21,688 nt of DNA. Source: Chloroflexi bacterium UBA6622. Lineage in GTDB: Bacteria; Chloroflexota; UBA11872. The notes under the pieces are model-generated. The model did no database searches and was not told the origin of the DNA. It worked only from the letters and a program-made list of their open reading frames with translations. The DNA lies in contig DJHK01000004.1 of NCBI GenBank assembly GCA_002433065.1, positions 1 to 21,688 of the forward strand, read 5' to 3'. Made by a program: the position numbers and the translations under genes. The number at the start of each line of letters is the position of its first letter. The first letter of the stretch is position 1. Positions 1 through 7,855 of this stretch are shown in pieces.

Positions 1-81
1 GGAGTGGGCGTAGGCATCGGCGTGGATGCGACCGACGCGACATCCGATGACAGCTGCGCGCAGCGGGGTTTTAGGACTCAT
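1..81 (-). CDS. Gfo/Idh/MocA family oxidoreductase, N-terminus only
   Basis: Only the first 27 codons are in the window; the gene continues past the left edge on the minus strand. The ATG is at 81-79. The translation begins MSPKTPLRAAVIGCRVGRIH and then reads ADAYAHS. A short hydrophobic strand followed by GCRVGRIHA is the Rossmann dinucleotide-binding start of Gfo/Idh/MocA dehydrogenases, where G-x-G-x-x-G normally appears. Here the middle glycine is replaced, giving G-C-R-V-G. Members are NAD(P)-dependent sugar, polyol or amino-sugar dehydrogenases. No clear Shine-Dalgarno precedes the ATG. The SRAP gene upstream on the same strand ends 86 bp earlier. With so few residues the family call rests on one motif, and no substrate can be given. 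A second Gfo-type gene lies at 13922-14953. Confidence 0.65.
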   Translation of the reverse strand, partial: MSPKTPLRAAVIGCRVGRIHADAYAHS

Positions 82-167
82 GGTGCCGCTAGCAAGGGTA
101 GCAATGGGTGGTTTGGTACAGAGGATTGTTCTTGAGGCAGGTTGAGTTACAGAGTCTGGACGGCTTC

Positions 168-833
168 CTAGATGAGCAAGGGGCGGAGTACATCAGGCCG
201 ATTATTACGGGGGTTGTTGACGATTGAGGAAATTGGATTGGCCTCTAACAGGTCTTCCCCTGGAGCCTTGAGCAGTGGTTTTAGCGCTGCTGCATTGGTC
301 TTGGGGTTTAGCCACGTATCCCATGTTCTATGTTCAAGGAATACCGGCATCCGGTTGTGGTAATGAGCCATCCAGTTGGAAGGAGCACAAGTAATGATGG
401 TGCAGGTATATCCGAATTCTGGATGGGATTCCCAGAGTCCGGCCATCATCAGTAATGCTCCGTTCGTTTGATAGATGTGCCAGGGTTGACGTGACGTTTT
501 GGTCCCGGTCCATTCGTAGAATCCACTGGCCGGAATCAGACAGCGACGATGCCTGAAGGCATTTCGAAACGAAGGTTTGGTGTCCAGGGTTTCCGAGCGT
601 GCGTTGATCAGACGGGATCCCATCCGAGGGTCTGTAGCCCAGGATGGGAGGAGGCCCCATCGGAACACGCCGATCTCACGTTCGCGATCTTGGGTGGCGG
701 CGGCGATCGCATGGGTTGGCGCAATGTTGTAGTCGGGAAGCCTGATGGACGTTTCCATCAGGTCAGGAACCTTGGCCTGCAACACTTGGGCTACTTGCTG
801 CATGCTGCTCGTTACATTAAATCTTCCGCACAT
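168..833 (-). CDS. SRAP-domain protein (YedK/HMCES family)
   Basis: This is a 221-residue SOS-response-associated peptidase family protein, the usual length for the family. Known members (YedK, HMCES) bind abasic sites in single-stranded DNA and form a thiazolidine crosslink through Cys2 after removal of Met1. The sequence starts MCGRF, so Cys2 is in place. Other expected active-site residues are visible: Asn36 in the LPDYNIAPTH segment, Asn77 and Arg79 in NARSE, Glu107 in SGFYEW, and His159 in HNRMP. The start is fixed by the need for Cys at position 2. The gene is divergent from the Tm-1-like gene, with about 128 bp between them; no SOS box is evident there by eye. It looks intact. The role in shielding or repairing abasic-site DNA is inferred from the family. 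Confidence 0.95.
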   Translation of the reverse strand: MCGRFNVTSSMQQVAQVLQAKVPDLMETSIRLPDYNIAPTHAIAAATQDREREIGVFRWGLLPSWATDPRMGSRLINARSETLDTKPSFRNAFRHRRCLIPASGFYEWTGTKTSRQPWHIYQTNGALLMMAGLWESHPEFGYTCTIITCAPSNWMAHYHNRMPVFLEHRTWDTWLNPKTNAAALKPLLKAPGEDLLEANPISSIVNNPRNNRPDVLRPLLI

Positions 834-961
834 CCGGCAGGCTCGGGCGATAGATAACGTTAGCCTACCTCTACGAGAGATATCGGTGTCGCGAGTTGTC
901 GGTTGTTCCTGTTACCGATTATTGTTGATATTCCGTCGGACACTTCCATGGGAATGTGGTG

Positions 962-2167
962 ATGGCGAAGACTATTGCCGTAATTGGCGCTCTTGATACA
1001 AAGGGTGATGAATTCGCGTTTGTGAAGCGTGAAATCGAGCGTCGTGGACATCACGTAGTAATGGTCGACACGGGTGTTGTCGGACAGCCTGCATTCAACC
1101 CCGATGTTGCTGCTCAACAGATTGCTGATGCCGGGGGAACCTCTCTACAACAGCTTAGGGAGACTGCGGATCGTGGCCAGGCAATGAACACCATGGCTGC
1201 CGGTGTTGCCAGGGTTGTCGAGCAGCTCCATCGAGACGGAAAAATCCATGCCGTCCTGGGAATGGGAGGCGGAGCAGGCACTGCGTTGGGAACCGCAGCT
1301 ATGCGATCGTTACCGGTTGGGGTACCGAAGGTCATGGTCAGCACGGTCGCGTCCGGCGACACCAGTGGATACGTCGGTACGAGGGACGTCGTGATGATCC
1401 CCTCGGTTGTTGATGTTGCCGGTATCAATCGGATCAGTGCCCGTATTTATGCGAATGCGGTGGGCGCTGTGGTCGGGATGGTTGAAACGGTGGCGCCTCC
1501 GGTGGACGAGAAACCGATGGTGGCCATGTCAATGTTTGGTAATACGACACCAATTGCGGAGCGTTGTCGCCAAACGATGGAAGCTCATGGCTACGAGGTG
1601 CTGGTCTTTCATGCCACTGGCACTGGTGGACGGACGATGGAAGATATCGTTGCGGGCGGCTTTGTGTCTGGCGTGCTGGACATTACGACGACTGAGTGGG
1701 CTGACGAGCTTATGGGTGGCGTTATGGCGGCTGGTCCGAGTCGGCTGGATGCGGCCGCCTCTGGCGGCGTACCACAGGTTGTTGTCCCCGGGTGTCTTGA
1801 TATGGTGAATTTTTGGGGCATTGACACCGTGCCCAAGGAGTACCGGGACCGTCGTCTGTACCAGTGGAATTCCAACATTACGCTGATGCGAACAACCCCG
1901 CAGGAAAATGCAGAACTTGGTCGAGTGCTGGCTGACAAGGTCAGTCGGTCGTCGGCTCCTGTCGCACTATTCCTTCCGCTGAACGGCCTTTCGATTCTCG
2001 GTGGAACCGACGGGGAGTTTTGGTGGCCTGAGGCCGACAAGGCCCTGTTCGATGCCATTGTTGAACATACGCGCGAGGATATTCCCGTGTATAAGCTGGC
2101 GAACAACATAAATGACGATGATTTTGCTGACGCCGTTGTGAGCAAGATGCTGGAATTTTTGTCCTGA
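962..2167 (+). CDS. Tm-1-like ATP-binding domain protein (UPF0261 family)
   Basis: This protein of about 401 residues belongs to the UPF0261/Tm-1-like family, named after the N-terminal half of the tomato Tm-1 virus-resistance protein, which binds ATP. The opening strand and loop IAVIGALDTKGDEF is the family hallmark, and the glycine-rich stretch LGMGGGAGTALGTAAM around residue 100 fits a nucleotide-binding loop. A second Rossmann-like half begins near SMFGNTTPIAERC. GTG codons at 956 and 959 are in frame, but ATG at 962 puts the N-terminus at MAKTIAVIG, as is usual. No strong Shine-Dalgarno is seen. The next gene, 62 bp downstream, encodes the TIM-barrel half found fused to this domain in Tm-1, so the two products probably act as a complex. 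The bacterial substrate is unknown. The family call is firm; the function is not. Confidence 0.93.
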   Translation: MAKTIAVIGALDTKGDEFAFVKREIERRGHHVVMVDTGVVGQPAFNPDVAAQQIADAGGTSLQQLRETADRGQAMNTMAAGVARVVEQLHRDGKIHAVLGMGGGAGTALGTAAMRSLPVGVPKVMVSTVASGDTSGYVGTRDVVMIPSVVDVAGINRISARIYANAVGAVVGMVETVAPPVDEKPMVAMSMFGNTTPIAERCRQTMEAHGYEVLVFHATGTGGRTMEDIVAGGFVSGVLDITTTEWADELMGGVMAAGPSRLDAAASGGVPQVVVPGCLDMVNFWGIDTVPKEYRDRRLYQWNSNITLMRTTPQENAELGRVLADKVSRSSAPVALFLPLNGLSILGGTDGEFWWPEADKALFDAIVEHTREDIPVYKLANNINDDDFADAVVSKMLEFLS

Positions 2168-2229
2168 CAATGCATTTCGAGGGTGGCGACTCTAAGGGAT
2201 AGCCATGACGAGAAAGAAAGGATGGTCAC

Positions 2230-3060
2230 ATGCCGTTTGTTACACGCGATGAAGCCTTAAGTCGATTGCGGGCCACGGTGGCGAATGGTCATCCGATCAT
2301 TGGATGTGGCGCCGGGACTGGTATTAGCGCCAAGGTTGCTGAACAGGGTGGCGCCGATCTCATCATCATTTATAACTCGGGTCGTTACCGCATGGCTGGC
2401 CGTGGTTCGTTGGCCGGATTTATGCCGTATGGCGATGCCAACGCCATCGTGGTGGACATGGCTGCTGAGGTGCTCCCCATAGTTCAATCGGTCCCTGTCT
2501 TGGCTGGCGTGTGCGGCACGGACCCTTTTCGATTGATGCCGACGTTTCTTGAACAGCTCAAGGGAATGGGGTTCGACGGCGTCCAGAACTTTCCGACGGT
2601 CGGGATGATTGATGGGGATTTTCGTCAGGGCCTCGAAGAGACGGGGATGGGTTTTGCATCCGAAGTTGAACTTGTTCGGATAGCCCATGATTTGGACATG
2701 CTTACGTGTCCGTATGTATTTGATGAGGAACAAGCTGTGCAGATGGCTAGGGCTGGGGCGGATGTCTTGGTGCCGCATATGGGCCTGACGACTAAGGGGA
2801 CGATTGGTGCCCAGACCGCACTCACGCTTGAAGATGCGGCGGATCGGGTACAGCTGATTCACGATGCGGCAACAGCTGAACGATCGGATGTGCTGGTGCT
2901 ATGTCATGGGGGGCCGATCGCTGAACCTGCCGATGCGCAATTCGTGCTGCGGCACACCAAGGGAGTAGCTGGATTTTTCGGAGCATCAAGTGTTGAGCGA
3001 TTGCCAACCGAGGTTGGGATTCGTCAGCAGGTCGAATCATTTAAAGCGATGCAGGTCTGA
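2230..3060 (+). CDS. Phosphoenolpyruvate hydrolase-family TIM-barrel protein
   Basis: This 276-residue protein matches the PEP-hydrolase-like TIM-barrel family (Pfam PEP_hydrolase), which forms the C-terminal half of plant and fungal Tm-1-type proteins. Motifs include GCGAGTGISAK near residue 21, the IIIYNSGRYRMAGRGS segment, GVCGTDPF, GVQNFPTVGMIDG, LVPHMGLTTKG and LCHGGPI. These glycine-rich loops at strand ends are expected for a phosphate-binding barrel. The start is ATG with GAAAGGA about 7 bases upstream, the best ribosome-binding site in this cluster. It lies just after the Tm-1-like gene on the same strand and is very likely co-transcribed. The family name implies cleavage of a C-C or C-P bond in a PEP- or phosphonopyruvate-like substrate, but I know of no proven activity for this subgroup. 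No truncation is seen. Confidence 0.9.
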   Translation: MPFVTRDEALSRLRATVANGHPIIGCGAGTGISAKVAEQGGADLIIIYNSGRYRMAGRGSLAGFMPYGDANAIVVDMAAEVLPIVQSVPVLAGVCGTDPFRLMPTFLEQLKGMGFDGVQNFPTVGMIDGDFRQGLEETGMGFASEVELVRIAHDLDMLTCPYVFDEEQAVQMARAGADVLVPHMGLTTKGTIGAQTALTLEDAADRVQLIHDAATAERSDVLVLCHGGPIAEPADAQFVLRHTKGVAGFFGASSVERLPTEVGIRQQVESFKAMQV

Positions 3061-3076
3061 GGTCGGTAGCGGTCAG

Positions 3077-3114
3077 ATGGGCGTCACCCGAGGTTTGATT
3101 GCTCGCACGCCCAT
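3077..3114 (+). other. Hairpin between TIM-barrel and sialidase-like genes
   Basis: An 8-bp perfect stem, ATGGGCGT (3077-3084) with ACGCCCAT (3107-3114), encloses a second 4-bp stem, CGAG (3089-3092) with CTCG (3102-3105). The bases after it are ATTTCT, with no real T-run. It could be a weak terminator or an mRNA-processing or stability element that uncouples the third gene from the first two. Only the base pairing is observed. Confidence 0.4.
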
Positions 3115-3146
3115 ATTTCTGAGCCCGGGTTCTTGAGGGTCAACGT

Positions 3147-4364
3147 ATGAAGCCGTTTGTGGAGCGAGTACAGATTTGGACCCCCGAGCCTGAGACTGCT
3201 AAAGAGCACGTCTATCTGCAGTTGACTCGGTCAGGCGCAATCATCGCGCTTGGGACTGCATTGCCTCGTGGCCGGTTGCCCGGTGGAGCCGATCACGGAT
3301 TTCCTTGGCTGCATTATCGCTTCCGAAGCGTAGATATGGGCCAAACATGGCAATTGCATGAACGAAACTGGTGGGAGCCTGAAAAGCGGGGACGGCTGGC
3401 GAGTGTTGTCGATCACGAGACGGGTGAAATCTTTGTGTTTACGCAGGGCACGTGGCCTCTGCAGGATGATCGGGGTCGACCGATGTCCGAGAGTTGGATG
3501 ATCACCAACTACCGACAGGGTCGGCAGATGGGTGCGCGTCTGACGATGGAGTCCAGTCGTGATGACGGACAGACTTGGATAAGCACTGATATCACTGATC
3601 AGTTTTATACGTACCCGAATGCCGGTCTAGCATGGTTTATCGGTGGTGGTATTCAGCTGGTTCGTGGTCCCTACAAGGGTCGGATGCTCATTCCAGCAAG
3701 ATATTTCACGGGTGATTGGCAGGAGGTTGATCCTGCAAAACACAATATCCTCTATCACCACCCGGCACTTGGTGCGGTCTACGATGACGGTATTGGGCAG
3801 GTTGCCCAGGTGCTTGATGAGCAGGCGCATAACGCGGTGATCTACAGTGACGATCACGGTAAGACGTGGCAATGGGGTGGTAGTTCTCAGGGATTCGTTG
3901 GCGAGGCGTGTATTGTTGAACTCGCTGATGGATCGGTTTATATGAATAACCGTAATCATGATCCGAGGTCATTGGGGTATCGGTCGTGGTGTGTGAGTCG
4001 GGATGGTGGTGAAACGTTTTCGGAATTTGGGGTGCACAAGGAACTCGTCGAAGGTCGGTGTCATGCTGCGGTTACTCGATATGTGGACCCTGCGACTGAC
4101 AAGGTGGGATGTCTTCTGTTTTCCAATCCGGCGAGTTTTGAAGGCGTTAATCAACTGCACACTCGCGAGATCGGTTCCGCTGCACGCAGAAACATGACCG
4201 TGCGAGCTAGTTACGACGAAGGAAAAACGTGGCCGGTCTCCCGACTCCTGAGCCGTGAAGCCGGGTATTCATCGCTGGTCGTACTAGGCGATGGAACCAT
4301 CTTGTGCGGGTTTGGGCATTGGGTATACCGGTTTAATCTGGCGTGGTTAGAGGCGGGTGGTTGA
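3147..4364 (+). CDS. Sialidase-like BNR/Asp-box repeat protein
   Basis: This 405-residue beta-propeller has five Asp boxes (S-x-D-x-G-x-T-W type): SVDMGQTW at 61-68, SRDDGQTW at 137-144, SDDHGKTW at 234-241, SRDGGETF at 284-291 and SYDEGKTW at 355-362. Five is a high count for one propeller. The segment EACIVELADGSVYMNNRN (253-270) resembles the sialidase glutamate/arginine region, and AGYSS near residue 374 could carry the catalytic tyrosine. The classic N-terminal RIP motif is not obvious. There is no signal peptide, so it should be cytoplasmic, unlike secreted sialidases. ATG is preceded by GAGGG six bases away. It follows the Tm-1-like pair after 86 bp on the same strand. It might be a sialidase or another exo-glycosidase or lyase using the same scaffold; substrate unknown. 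Confidence 0.85.
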   Translation: MKPFVERVQIWTPEPETAKEHVYLQLTRSGAIIALGTALPRGRLPGGADHGFPWLHYRFRSVDMGQTWQLHERNWWEPEKRGRLASVVDHETGEIFVFTQGTWPLQDDRGRPMSESWMITNYRQGRQMGARLTMESSRDDGQTWISTDITDQFYTYPNAGLAWFIGGGIQLVRGPYKGRMLIPARYFTGDWQEVDPAKHNILYHHPALGAVYDDGIGQVAQVLDEQAHNAVIYSDDHGKTWQWGGSSQGFVGEACIVELADGSVYMNNRNHDPRSLGYRSWCVSRDGGETFSEFGVHKELVEGRCHAAVTRYVDPATDKVGCLLFSNPASFEGVNQLHTREIGSAARRNMTVRASYDEGKTWPVSRLLSREAGYSSLVVLGDGTILCGFGHWVYRFNLAWLEAGG

Positions 4365-4433
4365 GTTGCTCAGGTCGTCAGTAAGAGTTGGTGTATCTGT
4401 CCGCTGACGCTTGTGGATGTCAGGTTTGCTCGG

Positions 4434-6062
4434 TCACTCTAGAACCAGGATGAGTCTCCAGTTCACTTGCTCATCGGCTGTCACAGAAATGGTGATTTGC
4501 CCGGCCTCCAACGCCGGTGTGGCATAGGTATCCATCCCGCTCGTGTTTGCTGGCCGGCTATAGAGTCCCCGGGTACCGGACGAACCATCACTGATCGCGA
4601 CGTTGATGGGGCCTCCGTCTGCCGCGATAGCGAGTACGTAGTTGGAATCCACACTGAAGGGGCCGAGTGTCTGAGTTCCCGAGTTCGTGAATTCGCCAAC
4701 GATCTTTCGGCCTGAGGCCAAGGTGTTCGTGTCAGGCAAGACGGGGGCTTCAGCGGATGCGGGGGTATTTTGTGCTGGCGATTGGCTTGGTGACGGATCT
4801 CTAGTTTGCAGCCACACAAAATGGTCTTTGTTGTCTTCATTTGCGCGCTCGACAAAGGATTCACCGTCGCACAGCAACGGGTTTGACGCGCGCTCTTCTG
4901 CAGAGACGATGAAATCACTTCGGACAACGTTGGCCAATTTCTGGTACTCCGCGAATACCTCATCCGTCATGAACTCAAAGACTGAGTGCATTTGTACTGT
5001 GGCTTTACATCCCGGGAGCGTGTTCATAGGAAATTGTGACCTGGTCGCGGCTGAGTTGCAGGGCGACGGAACACCGTTTCCGTCAAGATGTCGCTTGATG
5101 ATGATTTCTCCGAGCCCGTAACCGATCAGGTCTCCAGCTTTGACTCGGTATCCGGGTGACGCGGGCCTTGCAGTGCCCATCATCCGGCTCCTTGCATCTG
5201 CTCGAGGCACATCTTTGATGATCTGGTCAATGGGGTTTAGGTGCATGTGTGTGATCCATACATTCGGTGCGGCGTCTGGTCGGATGATGATGTTCCAGTC
5301 TCGATAATCGGAAGGTGGGGTCTTTCCAGTCTGTCTGACATAGGCAGCTTTCCATGCGTCGGCTTCTGGTCCACTGGGTTCGACGAGGTAAAAAACAAAG
5401 CCGTCAACAGCCGAATAGATCGGTTGTGTAAATCGGGTGCCGTAGAAGTCAACGAGATGGAAATAGTGTTTCATCGAGCAACACGTTTCGAAAGAATCTG
5501 AAAAGTCATGGCCTGCGGCAGACCGGAACCTGGAAACCGACGCCACATCGCTGACGTCAATATGTGAGGCCGTGATGAATTGGGGCAGACTGGTGCTCGC
5601 CCATGTTTTGAGATCAGCCGCTAGTCCTCCAGGGCCAAACTGGTGACCCGGGCTTTCGGTAGTTGTCGGCGAAGCCGTTTGTGCTTTCGATGGTGATGTA
5701 GGTCGGGCGGTAGCCGCGGGAGCACTGGTTTTTGTAGCAGTTGTTGGAAGGGATGGGGTAACAGGTGTGGGCGTCGTGGTTGGTTCGGATGGTCGGGTGA
5801 CCTGTAGCTGCTCAGCCGAGGTAGTGGTAGTTGGTGTCACCGAACGCACGCGAGTTTGCGGTTCGCCTCGTGAAATTTCACGAACAGGAGTTGTAACAGG
5901 AATTGTTGCCGATGCAGTGCGGGTAGGAGCGGTGGCTGCGTTAGCAGTGACTTGGGTCTGTTCCGGGGCTGTGGGTGCATCGGTCGGCCCGGTGTCACCG
6001 CAGGCGAGCAGTCCGGCGGCACCAATAAGTAGTACGAGCCGTATCAGGAGGGGAGGAGTCAC
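4434..6062 (-). CDS. Thr/Pro-rich lipoprotein with degenerate M23-like domain
   Basis: This is a predicted lipoprotein of 542 residues. Residues 5-20 form a hydrophobic signal and LLAC ends at the lipobox Cys21. Residues 22-140 are a low-complexity Thr/Pro/Ala/Ser linker, typical of a wall- or envelope-spanning tether. Residues 185-325 resemble an M23 metallopeptidase fold: KHYFHLVDF (198-206), PIYSAVDGFV (214-223), ITHMHL (270-275) and YRVKAGDLIGYGLG (305-318). The first metal motif is off: H202-x-x-D205 instead of H-x-x-x-D, so catalysis is doubtful. A second Ser/Pro/Ala linker leads to a C-terminal beta-rich domain (about 452-542) resembling pre-peptidase C-terminal domains. The start is GTG, the only usable start after an upstream in-frame stop; no clear ribosome-binding site precedes it. 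It converges with the sialidase-like gene 69 bp away. Confidence 0.8.
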   Translation of the reverse strand: MTPPLLIRLVLLIGAAGLLACGDTGPTDAPTAPEQTQVTANAATAPTRTASATIPVTTPVREISRGEPQTRVRSVTPTTTTSAEQLQVTRPSEPTTTPTPVTPSLPTTATKTSAPAATARPTSPSKAQTASPTTTESPGHQFGPGGLAADLKTWASTSLPQFITASHIDVSDVASVSRFRSAAGHDFSDSFETCCSMKHYFHLVDFYGTRFTQPIYSAVDGFVFYLVEPSGPEADAWKAAYVRQTGKTPPSDYRDWNIIIRPDAAPNVWITHMHLNPIDQIIKDVPRADARSRMMGTARPASPGYRVKAGDLIGYGLGEIIIKRHLDGNGVPSPCNSAATRSQFPMNTLPGCKATVQMHSVFEFMTDEVFAEYQKLANVVRSDFIVSAEERASNPLLCDGESFVERANEDNKDHFVWLQTRDPSPSQSPAQNTPASAEAPVLPDTNTLASGRKIVGEFTNSGTQTLGPFSVDSNYVLAIAADGGPINVAISDGSSGTRGLYSRPANTSGMDTYATPALEAGQITISVTADEQVNWRLILVLE

Positions 6063-6188
6063 AGCCGAATCGACCGTGCCTTTAGTGGGGATTGCAACTG
6101 GACAATCTTAAGATGGTTTTACGTTTTTTGCTTGTCGATGACGAAAAGTACAGCTTCGAATAATTGCTTGGTCGGAATAGGTTGGTGG

Positions 6189-6422
6189 CTACTGTTTCTT
6201 TTCCTGTTTCTTCATGGTTTCGAAGCCACCACCACCACAAAATCCTCCGACCCTGCCACTGCCGCCGCATTTTTCCGGATTAAGCCCGGAGAAATCTCGC
6301 TTTAATTCTTGTTCTCCTCCGCAGGCACCTTGTACAACACCGGCCATGAGGGCTCCTACTAGAACGACTACTGGGAGCAGCGATGTTGTTCGTTGCTTCA
6401 GTGACTGGCGACCAATCTTCAT
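6189..6422 (-). CDS. Small Gly/Cys-rich exported protein, unknown
   Basis: This is a 77-residue protein. A positively charged N-terminus (MKIGRQSLKQR) is followed by a hydrophobic run at about 15-33, a good signal peptide or anchor. The mature part begins near ACGGEQ and is rich in glycine, with cysteines at 34, 52 and 62 and a lysine-rich tail. Cys34 sits in QGAC, a poor lipobox because of Gln at -3, so a lipoprotein is possible but not clear. ATG start with a weak GGAA sequence upstream. It lies 126 bp before the large lipoprotein gene on the same strand. The signal peptide makes a real gene more likely than chance. I do not recognise a family. Confidence 0.55.
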   Translation of the reverse strand: MKIGRQSLKQRTTSLLPVVVLVGALMAGVVQGACGGEQELKRDFSGLNPEKCGGSGRVGGFCGGGGFETMKKQEKKQ

Positions 6423-6475
6423 GTGTCTGTCCGTTCCAGAGAGCGGGTCTGACGTCTAGCTTACCGTGGTGCTTA

Positions 6476-6510
6476 GGAACTGGACGGAGCCATGAGTGAG
6501 AACGCTCCTT
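6476..6510 (-). repeat. Copy of the M20 gene start region with 6-codon mini-ORF
   Basis: These 35 bases match 9879-9913 at 33 positions. Read on the minus strand they hold AAGGAG, then an 11-base spacer, then ATGGCT, exactly as at the M20 peptidase start. Here the frame reads Met-Ala-Pro-Ser-Ser-Ser and stops at TAA (6475-6473). The other copy reads Met-Ala-Ala-Ser-Ser-Ser and continues. The match ends abruptly on both sides. It lies about 50 bases upstream of the small exported protein gene on the same strand. Confidence 0.75.
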
Positions 6511-6583
6511 AGGAGTGGGCCTTGCTCTGGTTTTGATGTGGTCCCAGCAGAGACATCACAGTGTTGGTTTGGGTGATGTGGAT

Positions 6584-7852
6584 TTAGGGCAGGATGAAGG
6601 CCAAATAAACAATGGTCACAACGCCCGCAAACAATAGGCTGGCGCTGCGGAAATAGTGCCAGTTTTTCAGGTGTTGTGAGGCAAGCAATCCCGAGGTCAC
6701 AATGACTAGGGGCAAGAGGTTTGCGAACTCATATCTTCCGCTGACAAATGCACCAAATCGAGCCGAGATGCTGGCCTGAATTGCAAAGGCGACTATTGGC
6801 GCCGCAAGGGCACCTAACAGTAAGAACTCGTGGGGTGGTCGGTGTTTTTTACCGATCCGTGTCCATTGGAGTATTTGGAAGGTCGTTGGTATGACGACTA
6901 TGGCGATCCACCCCATTAGGGCGATGGGTGCAATCCATGTGATTCGAAGGAGCATTCTTGATCCTTGCACCCATGCCCATGGTGTTGACGACAAGAGCGA
7001 GATTTCGGGGAACGAACTCTTTGAGTATTTGATCCAGAGTTGATTTTCTCGGGCTACGAGCGAGTGGCCCGAGGTGCGTGTTGCTTCGACATGTGCGATC
7101 ACTCCGATCGGATCGTCAAACATAAGGAAACTACGAATCATCCACCAGGAATTCGCACCAAGTGCGACGGCAGCTACGATTGCCGCTTGGCTCACGGTCC
7201 CTCGAACACCCAGCCTTGATCCCAGAAGCGTCATGGGTATGAGAAGGAGGCTTGGATATCCGACATGGCGGGTGCCGACGATCGCGGCGGCGGCTAACCC
7301 CACGGCCAGGGTGGATGGACGCGACCACCTGTCTTGGTTGGCATAAATGAGCGCGGCGGTTAAGCCAGCAATTGCGAGGAACATGAGTGTTTCCGGTGAC
7401 GCACTTGCTGCGGCGGAATGGAACCCTGGCATGAGAGTTAATCCCGCAGTGGCAAACGTACAGGCTTCCCATTGCCTGTTGTCTGTAACCAGCCATCGGA
7501 TGGCTTTTCCAACCACGAGCAGTGTCAGAGTTGCTGAAATGATGGCGATGATGCGCATGAAGACGAGGATGTCGGTGGTTTCTGGCGTTCTGCCGGTCAG
7601 TGTGGCGGTGGCTGCTGCGGCGAGGTAGGGCAACGGAGGTGAATAGTGATAGGCGTAGGATCCTCCAGGTCCTGCGTGAGCAATTTCTGGGAATGCTGCA
7701 GGACCTGGCAATCCACCGATTCGCATGATGTCGGTGACGGTATGTACATGGGCTAATTCGTCAAAGTCGAAGTTTTCTGGTTGAAGGATTGCTCGAATCG
7801 CCAGAAACACAATGGATGCGGTGAGGGTTACCAGGTAAATGCGACGTGACAT
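6584..7852 (-). CDS. Polytopic membrane protein, GT-C glycosyltransferase-like
   Basis: This integral membrane protein of about 422 residues has roughly ten hydrophobic segments. After the first membrane helix (about 6-22) comes NFDFDELAHVH, with Asp31-Glu32. An acidic pair in the first extracytoplasmic loop is typical of GT-C fold lipid-linked sugar transferases (GT39/ArnT type and related DUF2142-like proteins). A long loop (HAGPGGSYAYHYSPPLPYL) precedes the second helix, also typical. In-frame GTG (7855) and ATG (7852) both exist; ATG is preferred. The upstream gene ends at 7856, so the two are almost certainly translationally coupled. Likely role: transfer of a sugar from a polyprenyl carrier to a cell-surface acceptor. 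This is inferred from topology and the acidic motif; other polytopic families cannot be excluded. Confidence 0.7.
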   Translation of the reverse strand: MSRRIYLVTLTASIVFLAIRAILQPENFDFDELAHVHTVTDIMRIGGLPGPAAFPEIAHAGPGGSYAYHYSPPLPYLAAAATATLTGRTPETTDILVFMRIIAIISATLTLLVVGKAIRWLVTDNRQWEACTFATAGLTLMPGFHSAAASASPETLMFLAIAGLTAALIYANQDRWSRPSTLAVGLAAAAIVGTRHVGYPSLLLIPMTLLGSRLGVRGTVSQAAIVAAVALGANSWWMIRSFLMFDDPIGVIAHVEATRTSGHSLVARENQLWIKYSKSSFPEISLLSSTPWAWVQGSRMLLRITWIAPIALMGWIAIVVIPTTFQILQWTRIGKKHRPPHEFLLLGALAAPIVAFAIQASISARFGAFVSGRYEFANLLPLVIVTSGLLASQHLKNWHYFRSASLLFAGVVTIVYLAFILP

Positions 7853-7855
7853 CAC

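Noticed and set aside
1609..2229. Minus-strand open frame of 206 codons opposite the Tm-1-like gene
   Set aside because: Ser/Arg-rich with no recognisable motif, and the plus strand here codes for a well-matched family protein.
4376..4409. 6-bp inverted repeat CGTCAG / CTGACG in the gap between the converging sialidase-like and lipoprotein genes, as a bidirectional terminator
   Set aside because: The loop is 22 bases, the stem is short and there is no T-run on either strand, so it is not convincing.
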